Source: Tunturibacter psychrotolerans (GTDB taxonomy: Bacteria; Acidobacteriota; Terriglobia; Terriglobales; Acidobacteriaceae). Taken from it: DNA of 64,000 nucleotides. A program made the position numbers and the translations under genes. The notes beneath the pieces are model-generated. The model was not told the origin of the DNA and did no database searches. It saw only the letters and a program-made list of their open reading frames with translations. Below are positions 34,124 to 43,419 of this stretch, in pieces. Location of the stretch: contig NZ_CP132942.1 of assembly GCF_040359615.1 (NCBI RefSeq), positions 2,108,001 through 2,172,000 on the forward strand, in the 5' to 3' direction. The stretch's first letter is position 1; every line of letters starts with the position of its first letter.

Positions 34124-35578
34124 TCAGCGGCGGTTGTCGGTGGCGGGCTCGGGGTGGATGAGGAGGCGGGAGACTTCGGGGCAGTCGAGTTTGAATGCGT
34201 TTTCGAGGGCAGTGATGATCTCGTGGACTTTTGACATGGGGAGATCGTCGGGGAGGGTGCAGTGGCAGTTCACCTGAATGCGGTCGGCTCCGTTGTTGTG
34301 GGCGCGTGTGACGAAGACCTCGTGAATGTCGAGGATCTCGGGGAATGCCTGGGCGCAGCGGCGGAGGCGGACTTCGAGTTGGCGGTCGCGTTCGGCTGAG
34401 GCGGGACGCTCGATGGTGGCGGGCTCGCTTTCGATGTGGGTGAGGATGGTGGAGATCTCGGGGATCTCGCGGCGGATATCGGATTCGAGTTGCGTGACGA
34501 GCGCGTGGGCGGCGCTTAGGGACATCTTCTCGTGGACCTCGAGGTGCTGCTCGACGTGGAGGGTGTGGTTGTACTCCTGAACGCTGACGTCGTGGATGGC
34601 GAGGTTGGAGCGGGAGGCGACGGCGCGGATGCGGTCGTGGAGGCTTTCGGCGGTGTCGGCGGTGGGGATGGAGTGGACGACGACGTCGGCGCCGGGGAGA
34701 TGGCGGCGGACGGCGGCGGTGGCGGCCATGGTGATCTGCTCGGAGCGTTGGAAGGTGAGGTTGCGCGGGAGGCCGAGGGTGACATCGGCGAAGTAGTCCG
34801 GGCCAGAGCGGCGGGTGCGGATGCGGTCGACGGAGAGGACGCCGTCGATGGCGGCTACGTCGCGCATCATCTCGCGAGTCTGGGCGCGGGTCTCGATAGG
34901 GGTGGCGTCGGTGAGGGCGTCGATGGTGCGGCGGGCGAGGTTCCAGGTGACGTAGAGGATGATGCCGGCGACGATGATGGCGGCGATTGGGTCGGCTAGT
35001 TCGAGTTGGGGGATCTGATAGCGCTCGCCGATGAAGCTGGCGACGAGGCCGAGAAGGACGGCGATGGAGGACCAGATGTCGGTGCGGAAGTGGATGGCGT
35101 CGGCTTCGAGGGCTTCGCTTCGGGTTTCGGCGGCGATGCGGTGGAGCTTGCGGGAGCGGGTGTAGTCGACTGTGATGGAGAGGAACAGGGCGAGGAAGGG
35201 CCAGATGGAAAAGTTGAGGGCGAGATGCTGGCGGTGGGTGATGCGGTGGATAGCCTCGGTGAGGATCCAGACGCAGGAGCCGAGCATGAGGACGGATTCA
35301 ATGGCGGCGGAGAGGCTTTCGATCTTGCCGTGACCGTAGGTGTGGTCGGCGTCGGCGGGGCGGTCGGAGACCTGGACGGAGAAGAGGGTGATGCCGGCGG
35401 CGATGAGGTCGATGCCGGAGTGGGCGGCCTCGGAGAGCATGCCGAGGGAGCCGGTGAGGATGCCTGTGAGGAGTTTGAAGAGGGTAACGGCGAAGGCGGC
35501 GATGACGGAGAAGAGCGCGGCAGAGCGTTTTTCGCTGTGAGGGGTTGCGGCTTGTTCGGGCTTGGCCGTGGTGCTCAT
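34124..35578 (-). CDS. Cation diffusion facilitator transporter
   Basis: The 484-residue product has the CDF six-helix core (SVIAAFAVTLFKLLTG onward) with the transport-site motifs SEAAHSGIDL and ALEADAIHFRTDIWSS and a DHTYGHGKIES segment. The cytoplasmic C-terminal part is about twice the usual length and appears to contain two further CDF dimerisation-like domains (near residues 210-290 and 300-480). It probably exports Zn, Fe or Mn in exchange for protons. An upstream frame start 21 codons earlier is possible. Confidence 0.9.
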   Translation of the reverse strand: MSTTAKPEQAATPHSEKRSAALFSVIAAFAVTLFKLLTGILTGSLGMLSEAAHSGIDLIAAGITLFSVQVSDRPADADHTYGHGKIESLSAAIESVLMLGSCVWILTEAIHRITHRQHLALNFSIWPFLALFLSITVDYTRSRKLHRIAAETRSEALEADAIHFRTDIWSSIAVLLGLVASFIGERYQIPQLELADPIAAIIVAGIILYVTWNLARRTIDALTDATPIETRAQTREMMRDVAAIDGVLSVDRIRTRRSGPDYFADVTLGLPRNLTFQRSEQITMAATAAVRRHLPGADVVVHSIPTADTAESLHDRIRAVASRSNLAIHDVSVQEYNHTLHVEQHLEVHEKMSLSAAHALVTQLESDIRREIPEISTILTHIESEPATIERPASAERDRQLEVRLRRCAQAFPEILDIHEVFVTRAHNNGADRIQVNCHCTLPDDLPMSKVHEIITALENAFKLDCPEVSRLLIHPEPATDNRR

Positions 35579-35606
35579 CAGGAAGATGGTACAGGGTTTT
35601 GAGGGC

Positions 35607-36962
35607 TCAGGTTTTGTGGAGGCGGCGACGTGTTTCGGCACGCAGATAGAACATGATGGCGGCGCCCAGGAGCATGGGGAGGCTCATGAAGAGGAGGGCG
35701 CGTTGATAGTCGCCGGTGAGGTCCTTTGCGAAGCCGACGAAGTAGGGTCCGAGGAAGCCGCCGATCATGCCGATCATGTTCATGGTCGCGATACCTGCGG
35801 CGGCGGATCGGCCTTGAAAGAAGCTTCCGGGGAGAGACCAGAGGGGTCCCTGCATGGCGTTGTAGGCGATGATGATGGTGCCGATGGAGGCTACGACACT
35901 GATTGGATTTGTCGAGAGGCTGCAGGCGAAGAAGCCTGCGGAGATGAGAAATGCCCACGGAATGACGTGCATGTAGCGTGGATAGTTGCTCTCGGGGTTG
36001 CGGCGTTGGACGCGGTCGGAGTAGATGGCATTGAGCAGCATGGCGGCTGCGCCGAGAAGACTGAGTGCGGCGATGATGTAGCCGACTTTTGATGTGTTGA
36101 GGTGCGTTGCGCGCTGGATGATGTCGGGAGCGACATAGGTGTAGGCGTAGGAGGAGCCGAGCATCAACAACATGAAGATGCCGACCTGCCAGACGCGGGG
36201 GTCGAAGAGGGCGGCGCCTAGGGCGTGGCTGTTCTCGCCGATGAGTGATGGGTCGTTGCGGACGTGATGGATGATCCAGGTGCGCTCGTCTTCGGTGAGC
36301 CATGTGGCTTGCTGCGGGCCGTCGGGGAGGAGGAGCAGGAAGACTACGCCGAGGAGAATCGCGGGGATGCCTTCGACGAGGAAGAGCCATTGCCAGCCGC
36401 GAAGACCGAGGTGGCCGTCGAGATTGAGGAGTGGCCCTGCGATGAGGCCTGTGACGACGGAGCTGAGCGGCAGTGAGATGTAGAAGCGGCTGATGGCGCG
36501 GGCGCGAAGCTCCTGTGGGAACCATTGCGTGAGGTAGAAGATGACGCCGGGGAAGAAGCCGGCTTCGGCGACTCCGAGGAGGAAGCGTGCGGTGTAGAAC
36601 TGCCATGGGGTGCGGACGAAGAGCATGAGGATGGCGATGATTCCCCAGGTGACCATGATGCGGGAGAGCCAGCGACGGGCTCCGAAGCGATAGAGCAGGA
36701 GGTTCGAGGGGATTTCGCAGGCGGCGTAGCTGAGGAAGAAGAGGCCTGCACCGAAGCCGTAGATGGTGGCGCTGAAGTGGAGGTCACGGTTCATCTGGAG
36801 CGAGGCGAAGCTGATGTTGACGCGGTCCATGTAGGCGGCGCCGTAGCCGAGAGCGATGAGAGGGATCAGGCGGCGGGTCGCTTTGCGCATGGCGGATGCG
36901 CCGATGGCTGCGTCAGGTGAGACTGGCGGCTCGTCGATGATCTGCTGCGAAGTGGAGGCCAT
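35607..36962 (-). CDS. MFS transporter, anion:cation symporter type
   Basis: The 451-residue protein has twelve hydrophobic segments. GYGAAYMDRVNISFA in the first helix and RFLLGVAEAGFFPGVIFYL are typical of the ACS subfamily, which imports organic anions such as tartrate, hexuronates or phthalate. Substrate cannot be assigned. It ends 28 bases upstream of the CDF gene start and may share its transcript. Confidence 0.9.
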   Translation of the reverse strand: MASTSQQIIDEPPVSPDAAIGASAMRKATRRLIPLIALGYGAAYMDRVNISFASLQMNRDLHFSATIYGFGAGLFFLSYAACEIPSNLLLYRFGARRWLSRIMVTWGIIAILMLFVRTPWQFYTARFLLGVAEAGFFPGVIFYLTQWFPQELRARAISRFYISLPLSSVVTGLIAGPLLNLDGHLGLRGWQWLFLVEGIPAILLGVVFLLLLPDGPQQATWLTEDERTWIIHHVRNDPSLIGENSHALGAALFDPRVWQVGIFMLLMLGSSYAYTYVAPDIIQRATHLNTSKVGYIIAALSLLGAAAMLLNAIYSDRVQRRNPESNYPRYMHVIPWAFLISAGFFACSLSTNPISVVASIGTIIIAYNAMQGPLWSLPGSFFQGRSAAAGIATMNMIGMIGGFLGPYFVGFAKDLTGDYQRALLFMSLPMLLGAAIMFYLRAETRRRLHKT

Positions 36963-37101
36963 TGGTGTTCCGTCTCATTGAGCGGGTGAACGTGCGATTT
37001 GGGCTGGGGAACTGAGGGGAATATATCACTGGAGATGATGATGGAGAGCGAGTGTCTTGTTGTATCGTCGCGTGATTGGATAAAAGATTGGGGAGGGTTC
37101 G

Positions 37102-37602
37102 ATGTTGATGAGAGTTCGAGGTGTTTTCGCTGCGGCTGCGCTTGCTCTTATGTTTTTCGTTGCTGTTGATAGCTCCATCGGTCAGGAGATAGCGCTGGGT
37201 GCGGATCAGGGGCAGGTTGTCGATACGGTGAAGGCGGTCTTCGCGGCGGCTACTGTGGATGATCTTGCGAAGTTTCATGCGGTGGTTGCGCCTAGGTTTT
37301 ATCTGTACGACGCGGGGGCGCGATTTGATGGGGACGCGATCATGGCCTTGATCAAAGCTCAACATGCGAAGGGAACGCGTTATGTGTGGAACGTTACGGA
37401 GCCTGACGTGCATGTCATCGGGGACACGGCGTGGATCGCTTATGTGAATAAAGGCGCCGTGACGGATGAATCAGGGACTAGAGCGCAGAGTTGGCTTGAG
37501 TCGGCGTTTCTTGAAAGGCACGGTGGGGTTTGGAAGATTGTGTTCATGCACAGTACGCGTGTGCCTGCGACTCCGCCGTCTGCTACTGTTTCGATGCGGT
37601 AG
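37102..37602 (+). CDS. Secreted SnoaL/NTF2-like protein
   Basis: The 166-residue product has a signal peptide (GVFAAAALALMFFVAVDSSIG) and a domain of the NTF2-like fold used by DUF4440/SnoaL proteins: helix VVDTVKAVFAAATVDDLAKF, then strands with ARFDGDAIM and WLESAFLERHGGVWKIVFMH. Such domains can be enzymes or ligand binders; no active-site set is evident. GGGAGGG stands 5 bases before the ATG. Confidence 0.82.
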   Translation: MLMRVRGVFAAAALALMFFVAVDSSIGQEIALGADQGQVVDTVKAVFAAATVDDLAKFHAVVAPRFYLYDAGARFDGDAIMALIKAQHAKGTRYVWNVTEPDVHVIGDTAWIAYVNKGAVTDESGTRAQSWLESAFLERHGGVWKIVFMHSTRVPATPPSATVSMR

Positions 37603-37605
37603 TGG

Positions 37606-38382
37606 TCAGGGTTTGGTGGCGTGGTAGAGGCCTACGACGCCGAAGGTATAGCTGGTCCATGTGGCGTTAGTGAACCCGGCTGATTTGAGGAGTTGGAGCA
37701 TGCGGGGTGGGCGGGGGAAGCGCTCGACTGAAGCATTGAGGTAGCTGTAGGCGCGTTCGTTGCCGGTGATAAGGCCGCCGAGACGAGGCAGGATGGACTT
37801 GAAGTAGATGTTGTAGAGCGCGCCGGTGAGACCTTCGGGTTGGTTGCATTCGAGTATGCCAAGCTGGCCGCCGGGGCGCAGGACACGAAGGATCTCGGTG
37901 AGGCCTTCGTGATAGTTGGCGAGGTTGCGGAAGCCGAAGGCGGAGGTGACGAGGTCGACGGAGTTGTCGGCGATGGGTAGGTGGAGGGCGTCGGCTTCGA
38001 TGGGGACTACGTTGTGGGAGGCGAATTTTTTTATGCCGAGCGACAGCATCTGGTGGGAGAAGTCTACGGCAAGTATGGGTGTGGCTCCAGGGGTAGTGGG
38101 GCGATGTTTGAGGAGGGCCATCGTCATATCGCCGGTGCCGCAGCACAGGTCGAGAGTGACGGCTTCCGGATGTTGGAGGATGGGTTGGAAGAGGCGCGCG
38201 GTGCGCGTCCACCAAGTGCGATCGATGCCAGCGGAGAGGAGGTGGTTGGCGCGGTCGTAGCCGGGGGCTATGGTGTCGAACATCTGTTGGACGTTCGCTG
38301 CGGCATCTTGTTCACTGGAGACGCCAGCGGGCCGGGCTCCGGTGGAGCGTTCGTGTTCGGGAGTCGTGTAGCTATTGGACAT
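37606..38382 (-). CDS. ubiE: Demethylmenaquinone methyltransferase
   Basis: The 258-residue SAM-dependent enzyme has AAANVQQMFDTIAPGYDRAN and LDLCCGTGDMT as SAM-binding motif I, SAFGFRNLANYHEGLTEI and RVLRPGGQLGILE, the UbiE/MenG signature. It methylates the quinone ring in the last step of menaquinone synthesis, which would supply the bc complex in this genome. The ATG with GAAGG six bases upstream is preferred over a TTG four codons before. It is followed downstream by convergent genes and lies after aroB and a small membrane gene on the same strand. Confidence 0.95.
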   Translation of the reverse strand: MSNSYTTPEHERSTGARPAGVSSEQDAAANVQQMFDTIAPGYDRANHLLSAGIDRTWWTRTARLFQPILQHPEAVTLDLCCGTGDMTMALLKHRPTTPGATPILAVDFSHQMLSLGIKKFASHNVVPIEADALHLPIADNSVDLVTSAFGFRNLANYHEGLTEILRVLRPGGQLGILECNQPEGLTGALYNIYFKSILPRLGGLITGNERAYSYLNASVERFPRPPRMLQLLKSAGFTNATWTSYTFGVVGLYHATKP

Positions 38383-38390
38383 TACTACCT

Positions 38391-38780
38391 TCAAATATCT
38401 CTAAACGCCAAAACTTGCTGAGTGCCGACTTGTCGTTTGGTTGCTGCGTAAGAAAAAGTCATCAACAGGATCGTTAGAAGCAACAGTTCGCCAAACCAGC
38501 CATTGAGCATGTTTCCAAAATGTCTCGGCACACTTACTAGATACATATCGACCCATTGCGCAATGAAAAGTAAGCACAAGCCAAATGTTGCAGCCGCCAG
38601 CGACCTAAATCCGACCAGGTAGATAGGAAATGCCATGGTGAGACATAAGTCTGTCGCTACGTCGAGCAACATTGAAAACCCAATGCCCAAAACCGCGAAC
38701 ATTCCGAAAAGGGTTTCTAGTAAAAGAATCAGGCCGGCAGCGCCAACGCACACTCTGGACAAAGTTCTCAAGTTCATCAT
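38391..38780 (-). CDS. Hypothetical four-helix membrane protein
   Basis: The 129-residue product has about four hydrophobic segments (VCVGAAGLILLLETLFGMFA, DVATDLCLTMAFPIYLVGF, AAATFGLCLLFIAQWVDMYL, ELLLLTILLMTFSYAA). It lies between aroB and ubiE on the same strand, 3 bases after a tandem TGATGA stop of aroB, with AGGTGA serving as a ribosome site. No family recognised. Base use is somewhat AT-richer than its neighbours. Confidence 0.75.
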   Translation of the reverse strand: MMNLRTLSRVCVGAAGLILLLETLFGMFAVLGIGFSMLLDVATDLCLTMAFPIYLVGFRSLAAATFGLCLLFIAQWVDMYLVSVPRHFGNMLNGWFGELLLLTILLMTFSYAATKRQVGTQQVLAFRDI

Positions 38781-38783
38781 TCA

Positions 38784-39893
38784 TCACCTTTTTTGTCGCA
38801 TGAGGGTGAGCATGTGGTTGGTGGCTGCTAGGAGTTCTGGTTCGGTTACGTTGCGGACGATTTCTACTTTGCCTATGGCTGTGGGGAGGATGAAGGCGCG
38901 GATGCCGCTGCGATTTTTCTTGTCGCGGGAGGTTAGGGCTACTAGTTTTTCGGCGGTGGCTTTGAAGGTGGGGAGTGGGCCGTAGCGGAGGATGAGTTTG
39001 GTGATGCGCTCGGCTTCTTTGGGCTTGATGGTTTTGCGTGCGATGGCTACGTTGAGTGCGGCGATTGAGCCCCAGGCTACGGCTTCGCCGTGGAGTAGCT
39101 GCTGGTAGTTGGTGGCGGCTTCGATGGCGTGGCCGATGGTGTGGCCAAAGTTAAGGATCATGCGTAGGCCGGACTCTTTTTCGTCTTTGCTGACTACGTC
39201 GGCTTTGACGCGGACCGAGGCGGCTACTACTTTCGTCAGGGCTTTGGTGTCGGCGTTTTTCTTTGTGTTGAGGATGGCTGCGGCGTTTTGTTCCATGAAG
39301 CGGAAGAGTTTGGCGTCGTAGATGATGCCGGCTTTGATGGACTCCTGCAGGCCGGCGCGTAGCTCGGCTGGGGGGAGGGTGCGGAGGAGGTCGGTGTCGG
39401 CGAGGACGGCTTGCGGGTGGTAGAAGCTGCCGATGAGGTTTTTGCCTGCGGTGAGGTTGACGCCGGTTTTGCCGCCGATGGAGGAGTCCACTTGCGCGAG
39501 GAGGGTGGTGGGGATTTGGACGTAGCGGATGCCGCGCATGTAGATGGCGGCGAGGAAGCCGGTGATGTCGCCGATGACGCCGCCACCGAAGGCGAGGAGG
39601 AGCGAGTCGCGGTCGGCTCCGGCGGTGGCGAGTTGCTGAGCGAGGGCTTCGACGCTCGACATGCGCTTGTGGCGCTCGCCTGCGGGGTGGAAAAGGACGG
39701 TTGGAGGTTCTTTGAAGGATGCGAGGAAGTGTTTGGACCAGAGAGCCCAGATGTTGGGGGAGGTGACGATGAAGGGGCGGAAGGGTTTGCCGGGGTTGAG
39801 CTTGGCCAGGCGCGGATGGAGCGTGCGGAGGAGGCCGGAGGCTATGGTGACGTCGTACTTTGCGGAGGGCGTGTTGACTGGGATGACGGGCAC
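38784..39893 (-). CDS. aroB: 3-dehydroquinate synthase
   Basis: The 369-residue enzyme turns DAHP into dehydroquinate, the second shikimate step. NAD-binding [19 protein letters not shown] and [19 protein letters not shown], and the metal-binding [10 protein letters not shown] and [10 protein letters not shown] are all present. It heads a three-gene run with a small membrane gene and ubiE. aroC lies elsewhere in the window. Confidence 0.97.
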   Translation of the reverse strand: MPVIPVNTPSAKYDVTIASGLLRTLHPRLAKLNPGKPFRPFIVTSPNIWALWSKHFLASFKEPPTVLFHPAGERHKRMSSVEALAQQLATAGADRDSLLLAFGGGVIGDITGFLAAIYMRGIRYVQIPTTLLAQVDSSIGGKTGVNLTAGKNLIGSFYHPQAVLADTDLLRTLPPAELRAGLQESIKAGIIYDAKLFRFMEQNAAAILNTKKNADTKALTKVVAASVRVKADVVSKDEKESGLRMILNFGHTIGHAIEAATNYQQLLHGEAVAWGSIAALNVAIARKTIKPKEAERITKLILRYGPLPTFKATAEKLVALTSRDKKNRSGIRAFILPTAIGKVEIVRNVTEPELLAATNHMLTLMRQKR

Positions 39894-39935
39894 GGTGTCT
39901 TCATCGTATCGCAGGTAGTTTCGAGATCATGTCAT

Positions 39936-40007
39936 CTTGTCCTGCCGGACGGGCCCGCTGCGCGCGGGGCGGGCGTTCGCACGCCTCTTTAACTTGTGTT
40001 AGGCGGG
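39936..40007 (+). repeat. Structured intergenic repeat, copy 2
   Basis: Same design as the copy near 30.7 kb: TGTCCTGCCGGACGGG start with hairpin GTCC/GGAC, a 5-base stem CCCGC/GCGGG with the same TGCGC loop (39954-39968), the same GCG spacer, then GGCGT/ACGCC (39972-39985) and an ACTTGTGT end. It sits between the divergent aroB and nadB genes. Confidence 0.75.
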
Positions 40008-40056
40008 ATGAGGGCTGTCGCCTCCCGTTGGGCGGCAAATGATCTAGCATCGATGT

Positions 40057-41628
40057 ATGGGACGGTTTGATTTTTTGGTTATTGGGGCAGGTATTGCAGG
40101 GCTAAGTGCAGCGATTCGGTTGGCAGAGACGGGCACGGTGCTGGTGGTGACGAAGGAAGAGCTGGCAGAGTCGAATACGGCTTATGCGCAGGGTGGGATC
40201 GCGGTGGCGATGGGTGGGGATGAGGATGTCGCGCTGCACCTCGAGGACACGATGGCGGCGGGCGATGGGCTGGTGAACCGCGAGGCTGCGGCGGTGCTGG
40301 TTTCGCAGGGTCCACAGAGAGTGGAGGAGCTGTTGGAATGGGGGACGGCGTTCGATAGATACCCTAAGGACAAGAATGGGGATGAGGGTGAGTTGATGCG
40401 GACACGCGAAGGGGCGCATAGCCTGTCGCGGATTCTGCATGCGAATGGAGATGCAACGGGGAAGGAGATTGCCGTGTCGTTGCTGCGGCATGTGCGGGCG
40501 GGTGGTTTTGACAAAGGCACGATTGAGTTGATGGAGTGGACTACGAGTGTGGATTTGATTGTTGAGGGAGGACGCGTGGTGGGGGCTACGCTGCTTGATG
40601 GTGAGGGTGGGCTGAGGGTGGTTCGGGCTGGGGCTGTTTTGCTGGCGAGTGGCGGGGCGGGGCAGGTTTATAGCGATACGACGAATCCTGCGGTGGCGAC
40701 GGGGGATGGGATTGCGATGGCTTATCGGGCAGGTGCAGCGGTGAGCGATATGGAGTTTTATCAGTTTCACCCGACGGCGTTTAGTGAGGTTGGTGCTCCG
40801 AGGTTTTTGTTGAGCGAGGCGCTGCGGGGTGAGAGTGCGTATCTGGTGAATGCGAAGGGGGAGCGGTTTATGGAGCGGTATCATCCGCTGCTGGAACTGG
40901 CTCCGAGGGATGTGGTGGCGAGGGCGATTACGCGTGAGGGGATGGATGGGCCGGTGTATCTGGATATGCGGCATGTGAAGAAGGATCTGCATGCACGGTT
41001 TCCGGGGATCTCGAAGTTTCTGGCGAAGTATCGGCTAAAGTTGGGGAGGGATCTGATTCCGGTGCGTCCTGCGGCGCATTATTTGATGGGCGGGGTGAGG
41101 ACGGATGTGCAGGGGAGGACGTCGCTGCCGGGATTGTATGCGGCGGGTGAGGCGGCGTGCACGGGGGTGCATGGAGCGAATCGGCTAGCGAGCAATTCGC
41201 TGCTGGAGGGGTTGGTGTTTGGGGCGCTGACGGCGGAGACGATGGTTTCTGAGACGCTGGGGGAGGACGGCGGTTTGGGTGTAGCGACGGCGGCTTCCAA
41301 TATGGGTGTGAGTTCGGAGGCGGTGACGGAGAAGTGGATCAAAGAGCTGCGAGAGTTGATGTGGAAGTACGCAGGGCTGCTGCGGGATGCGGACGGTTTG
41401 CGGCAGGCGAAGCGTGGTCTGGATGCGTTGGGCGCGGCGATGCCGAAGGGGCTGACGCGGCGAGCGGTGGAGGCTCGAAACCTGCTGGTGGTGGCGGAGC
41501 TGATTGTGGCTTCGGCGCTGGGGCGGGAAGAGAGCCGGGGGGCGCATTTTCGGAATGATTTTCCACTGCGGGGTGAGGGTGCGAAGCACTCGGTGATGCA
41601 GCAGGGGAGGCTTGAGTTTGTTGCCTGA
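40057..41628 (+). CDS. nadB: L-aspartate oxidase
   Basis: The 523-residue FAD enzyme makes iminoaspartate, the first step of NAD synthesis; NadA, encoded 6 kb away, uses the product. It has the dinucleotide fold VIGAGIAGLSAAIRLAE, SNTAYAQGGIAVAM, SLSRILHANGDATG, EFYQFHPTAF and ASNSLLEGLVFG, all L-aspartate oxidase features. No NAD-type leader like that of nadA is seen upstream; the upstream gap contains the structured repeat. A small membrane gene overlaps its end. Confidence 0.97.
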   Translation: MGRFDFLVIGAGIAGLSAAIRLAETGTVLVVTKEELAESNTAYAQGGIAVAMGGDEDVALHLEDTMAAGDGLVNREAAAVLVSQGPQRVEELLEWGTAFDRYPKDKNGDEGELMRTREGAHSLSRILHANGDATGKEIAVSLLRHVRAGGFDKGTIELMEWTTSVDLIVEGGRVVGATLLDGEGGLRVVRAGAVLLASGGAGQVYSDTTNPAVATGDGIAMAYRAGAAVSDMEFYQFHPTAFSEVGAPRFLLSEALRGESAYLVNAKGERFMERYHPLLELAPRDVVARAITREGMDGPVYLDMRHVKKDLHARFPGISKFLAKYRLKLGRDLIPVRPAAHYLMGGVRTDVQGRTSLPGLYAAGEAACTGVHGANRLASNSLLEGLVFGALTAETMVSETLGEDGGLGVATAASNMGVSSEAVTEKWIKELRELMWKYAGLLRDADGLRQAKRGLDALGAAMPKGLTRRAVEARNLLVVAELIVASALGREESRGAHFRNDFPLRGEGAKHSVMQQGRLEFVA

Positions 41629-41905
41629 GGTGAGTGAAGTTCGGAGTGAGCGGGATTTCCACGTGAAGCGTGACCGGGATTTGCAACGTTTTGTTGTATC
41701 TGCTGCGGGGGCGGTGATCAGCTTTTGTGTGGTCGCCGCGGGGGTTTATTACAAGCTTGCGGACGTGAGGGTGAACGGTATTTTTCACGGCGGGCCTGCT
41801 TCGCTGGCGGCTGCCATGGCCGGGTTGTTTGGAGGCGGAGTCGTCGCACTGTTGGTGCTGGTGTTTCTTTTGAGGTGGGGGAGCAGTCGCGAGTTGGAGC
41901 CGTGA
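41618..41905 (+). CDS. Hypothetical small membrane protein overlapping nadB
   Basis: This product of about 95 residues has two hydrophobic segments (FVVSAAGAVISFCVVAAGVYY and LAAAMAGLFGGGVVALLVLVF) and short charged ends. Its start is uncertain: TTG codons at 41612-41621 or the GTG at 41630; the TTG at 41618 is seven bases after GGAGG. It overlaps the end of nadB, so the two are probably co-translated. No family recognised. Confidence 0.6.
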   Translation: MLPEVSEVRSERDFHVKRDRDLQRFVVSAAGAVISFCVVAAGVYYKLADVRVNGIFHGGPASLAAAMAGLFGGGVVALLVLVFLLRWGSSRELEP

Positions 41906-41959
41906 GGAAAGCGCCGACGTTGGAGATTTTCTTCGATGGGTTCTGATGGGGTTGGAAGA

Positions 41960-42868
41960 CTATTTTTTTGAAAGCAGCGAGATCGCGATCGTTGTTCCCA
42001 GGATGACTACGATCATTGCGAGTGAAGTGAGTGGGCCGATGTCCAAGTGGTGGGCGGCAAGCATTTTGAGAGCCGCAAAGGCCAGGACTGCGGCGAGGCC
42101 GTAGTGAAGGAAGCGAAGCTTGGCGAGCAGGTGGGCGAGCAGGAAGTAGAGCGATCGGAGACCCATGACGGCCATGATGTTTGACGTGTAGGCAAGGAAG
42201 GGATGGCGGGTGATCGAGAGGACGGCAGGGATGGAGTCAAGCGCGAAGACGACGTCGGTGAGTTCGATGGCGATGAGGGCCAGGAAGAGAACCGTGATCA
42301 TGCGCTGGCCGTTTTCGATGACGAAGAACTTGTCCTGACGGAGGCTGACGGGGTGGAGACGGGCTAGCCAGGCGATCCAGCGGGGGGTGTGGGTCTCGTC
42401 TTTTTGGGCGCTTGGCAGGACCAGACGGATGGCGGCGATAAGCAGAATAGCGGCAAAGACGTAGCTGACCCACTCGAAGTGATCGAGGAGGCCTATGCCT
42501 GCGGAGATGAAGGCTCCACGCATGAGGATGGCGCCGAGAACGCCCCAGAAGAGGGCTTTGGGCTGATAGGCGGGCTCGATTTTGAAGAGGCGGAAGAGGA
42601 GGAGAAAGAGGAAGAGATTGTCGATGGAGAGCGACTCTTCGATCGCGTAGCCTGCGAGGTATTGGGTGGCAGGCAGGCTTCCCATGGAGCGAAAGATGAA
42701 GAAGGCAAAGGCAAGGGCGGCGGTGACCCAGAGGAAGGTGGCCGCGACGGAGGTGGACTGCGTTTTAGAAGGACCCTGATAGCGAACGTAGAGAAGCTCG
42801 ACCCCGAGGAGGACGAGAATGAACAGGTGAAAACCTATCCAATGGCCGATTGGAGTCGCAGCGAGCAT
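41960..42868 (-). CDS. TerC-family membrane protein
   Basis: The 302-residue, nine-helix protein has the TerC signatures EESLSIDNLFLFLLLF and ELTDVVFALDSIPAVLSITR with the paired acidic residues used for metal transport, as in the manganese exporter Alx. The ATG chosen is ten codons inside the longest frame, which would begin with TTG. I looked for a manganese riboswitch upstream and did not find one. Confidence 0.92.
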   Translation of the reverse strand: MLAATPIGHWIGFHLFILVLLGVELLYVRYQGPSKTQSTSVAATFLWVTAALAFAFFIFRSMGSLPATQYLAGYAIEESLSIDNLFLFLLLFRLFKIEPAYQPKALFWGVLGAILMRGAFISAGIGLLDHFEWVSYVFAAILLIAAIRLVLPSAQKDETHTPRWIAWLARLHPVSLRQDKFFVIENGQRMITVLFLALIAIELTDVVFALDSIPAVLSITRHPFLAYTSNIMAVMGLRSLYFLLAHLLAKLRFLHYGLAAVLAFAALKMLAAHHLDIGPLTSLAMIVVILGTTIAISLLSKK

Positions 42869-43005
42869 CACCTTGGATGCTACAGCGCGGAACGGCAAAA
42901 TGTATGAAAGGGGCCCGGTAAGTTCTTCTGGCAGGGGAGCCGTTGGGGAGGTTCGACGGAGATCTTAACTGTCGAAACTGCGGCTTTGCCGATTCAGACT
43001 GCCGG

Positions 43006-43212
43006 CTAGCGTACGCCGGCGACCATCGAGTAGACCGTGTAAACGATAACTGCGAGTGCCAACCACATGAGGGAGGACAGGAACAGGCTGCGCGCAATGT
43101 CGATTACGTGTTGGTTGTTCTCGAGGAAACCAGTTGCGTTGTTTGGGCGAACGGTGCGGTTGGTTAGACTTCTGTAACGGTTGTGTATGTCTGCGTACGT
43201 TGGTGTCTGCAT
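43006..43212 (-). CDS. Hypothetical single-pass membrane peptide
   Basis: The 68-residue product is polar at the N-terminus and ends with one transmembrane helix (SSLMWLALAVIVYTVYSMVA). An excellent ribosome site (AGGAGGG, 3 bases before the ATG) supports it as a real gene. It stands alone between terC and the DUF3761 gene. No family recognised. Confidence 0.7.
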   Translation of the reverse strand: MQTPTYADIHNRYRSLTNRTVRPNNATGFLENNQHVIDIARSLFLSSLMWLALAVIVYTVYSMVAGVR

Positions 43213-43419
43213 GGTCCCTCCTATCGGCCAAGACTAGGGCTAGCATTAGCGAGGTACTATCCCTCGAATGCGGCAGTTTGTAACTCGTTTGGGTCACAAT
43301 AAGGCCTGGTTTTGATGGCTAGTTGCTGGTTTTCTTCCGGTTTTTGGTGACATGGTATGCGGAATGGGGTAGGATTTGGCGGTATTCGGGCCCTCTAAAT
43401 CCAAGGAATGGGAGCGTTT

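Noticed and set aside
42869-43005. Possible manganese (yybP-ykoY) riboswitch upstream of terC
   Set aside because: GGGGAG-like text exists only on the wrong strand, and the paired elements of that class are missing on the terC transcript.
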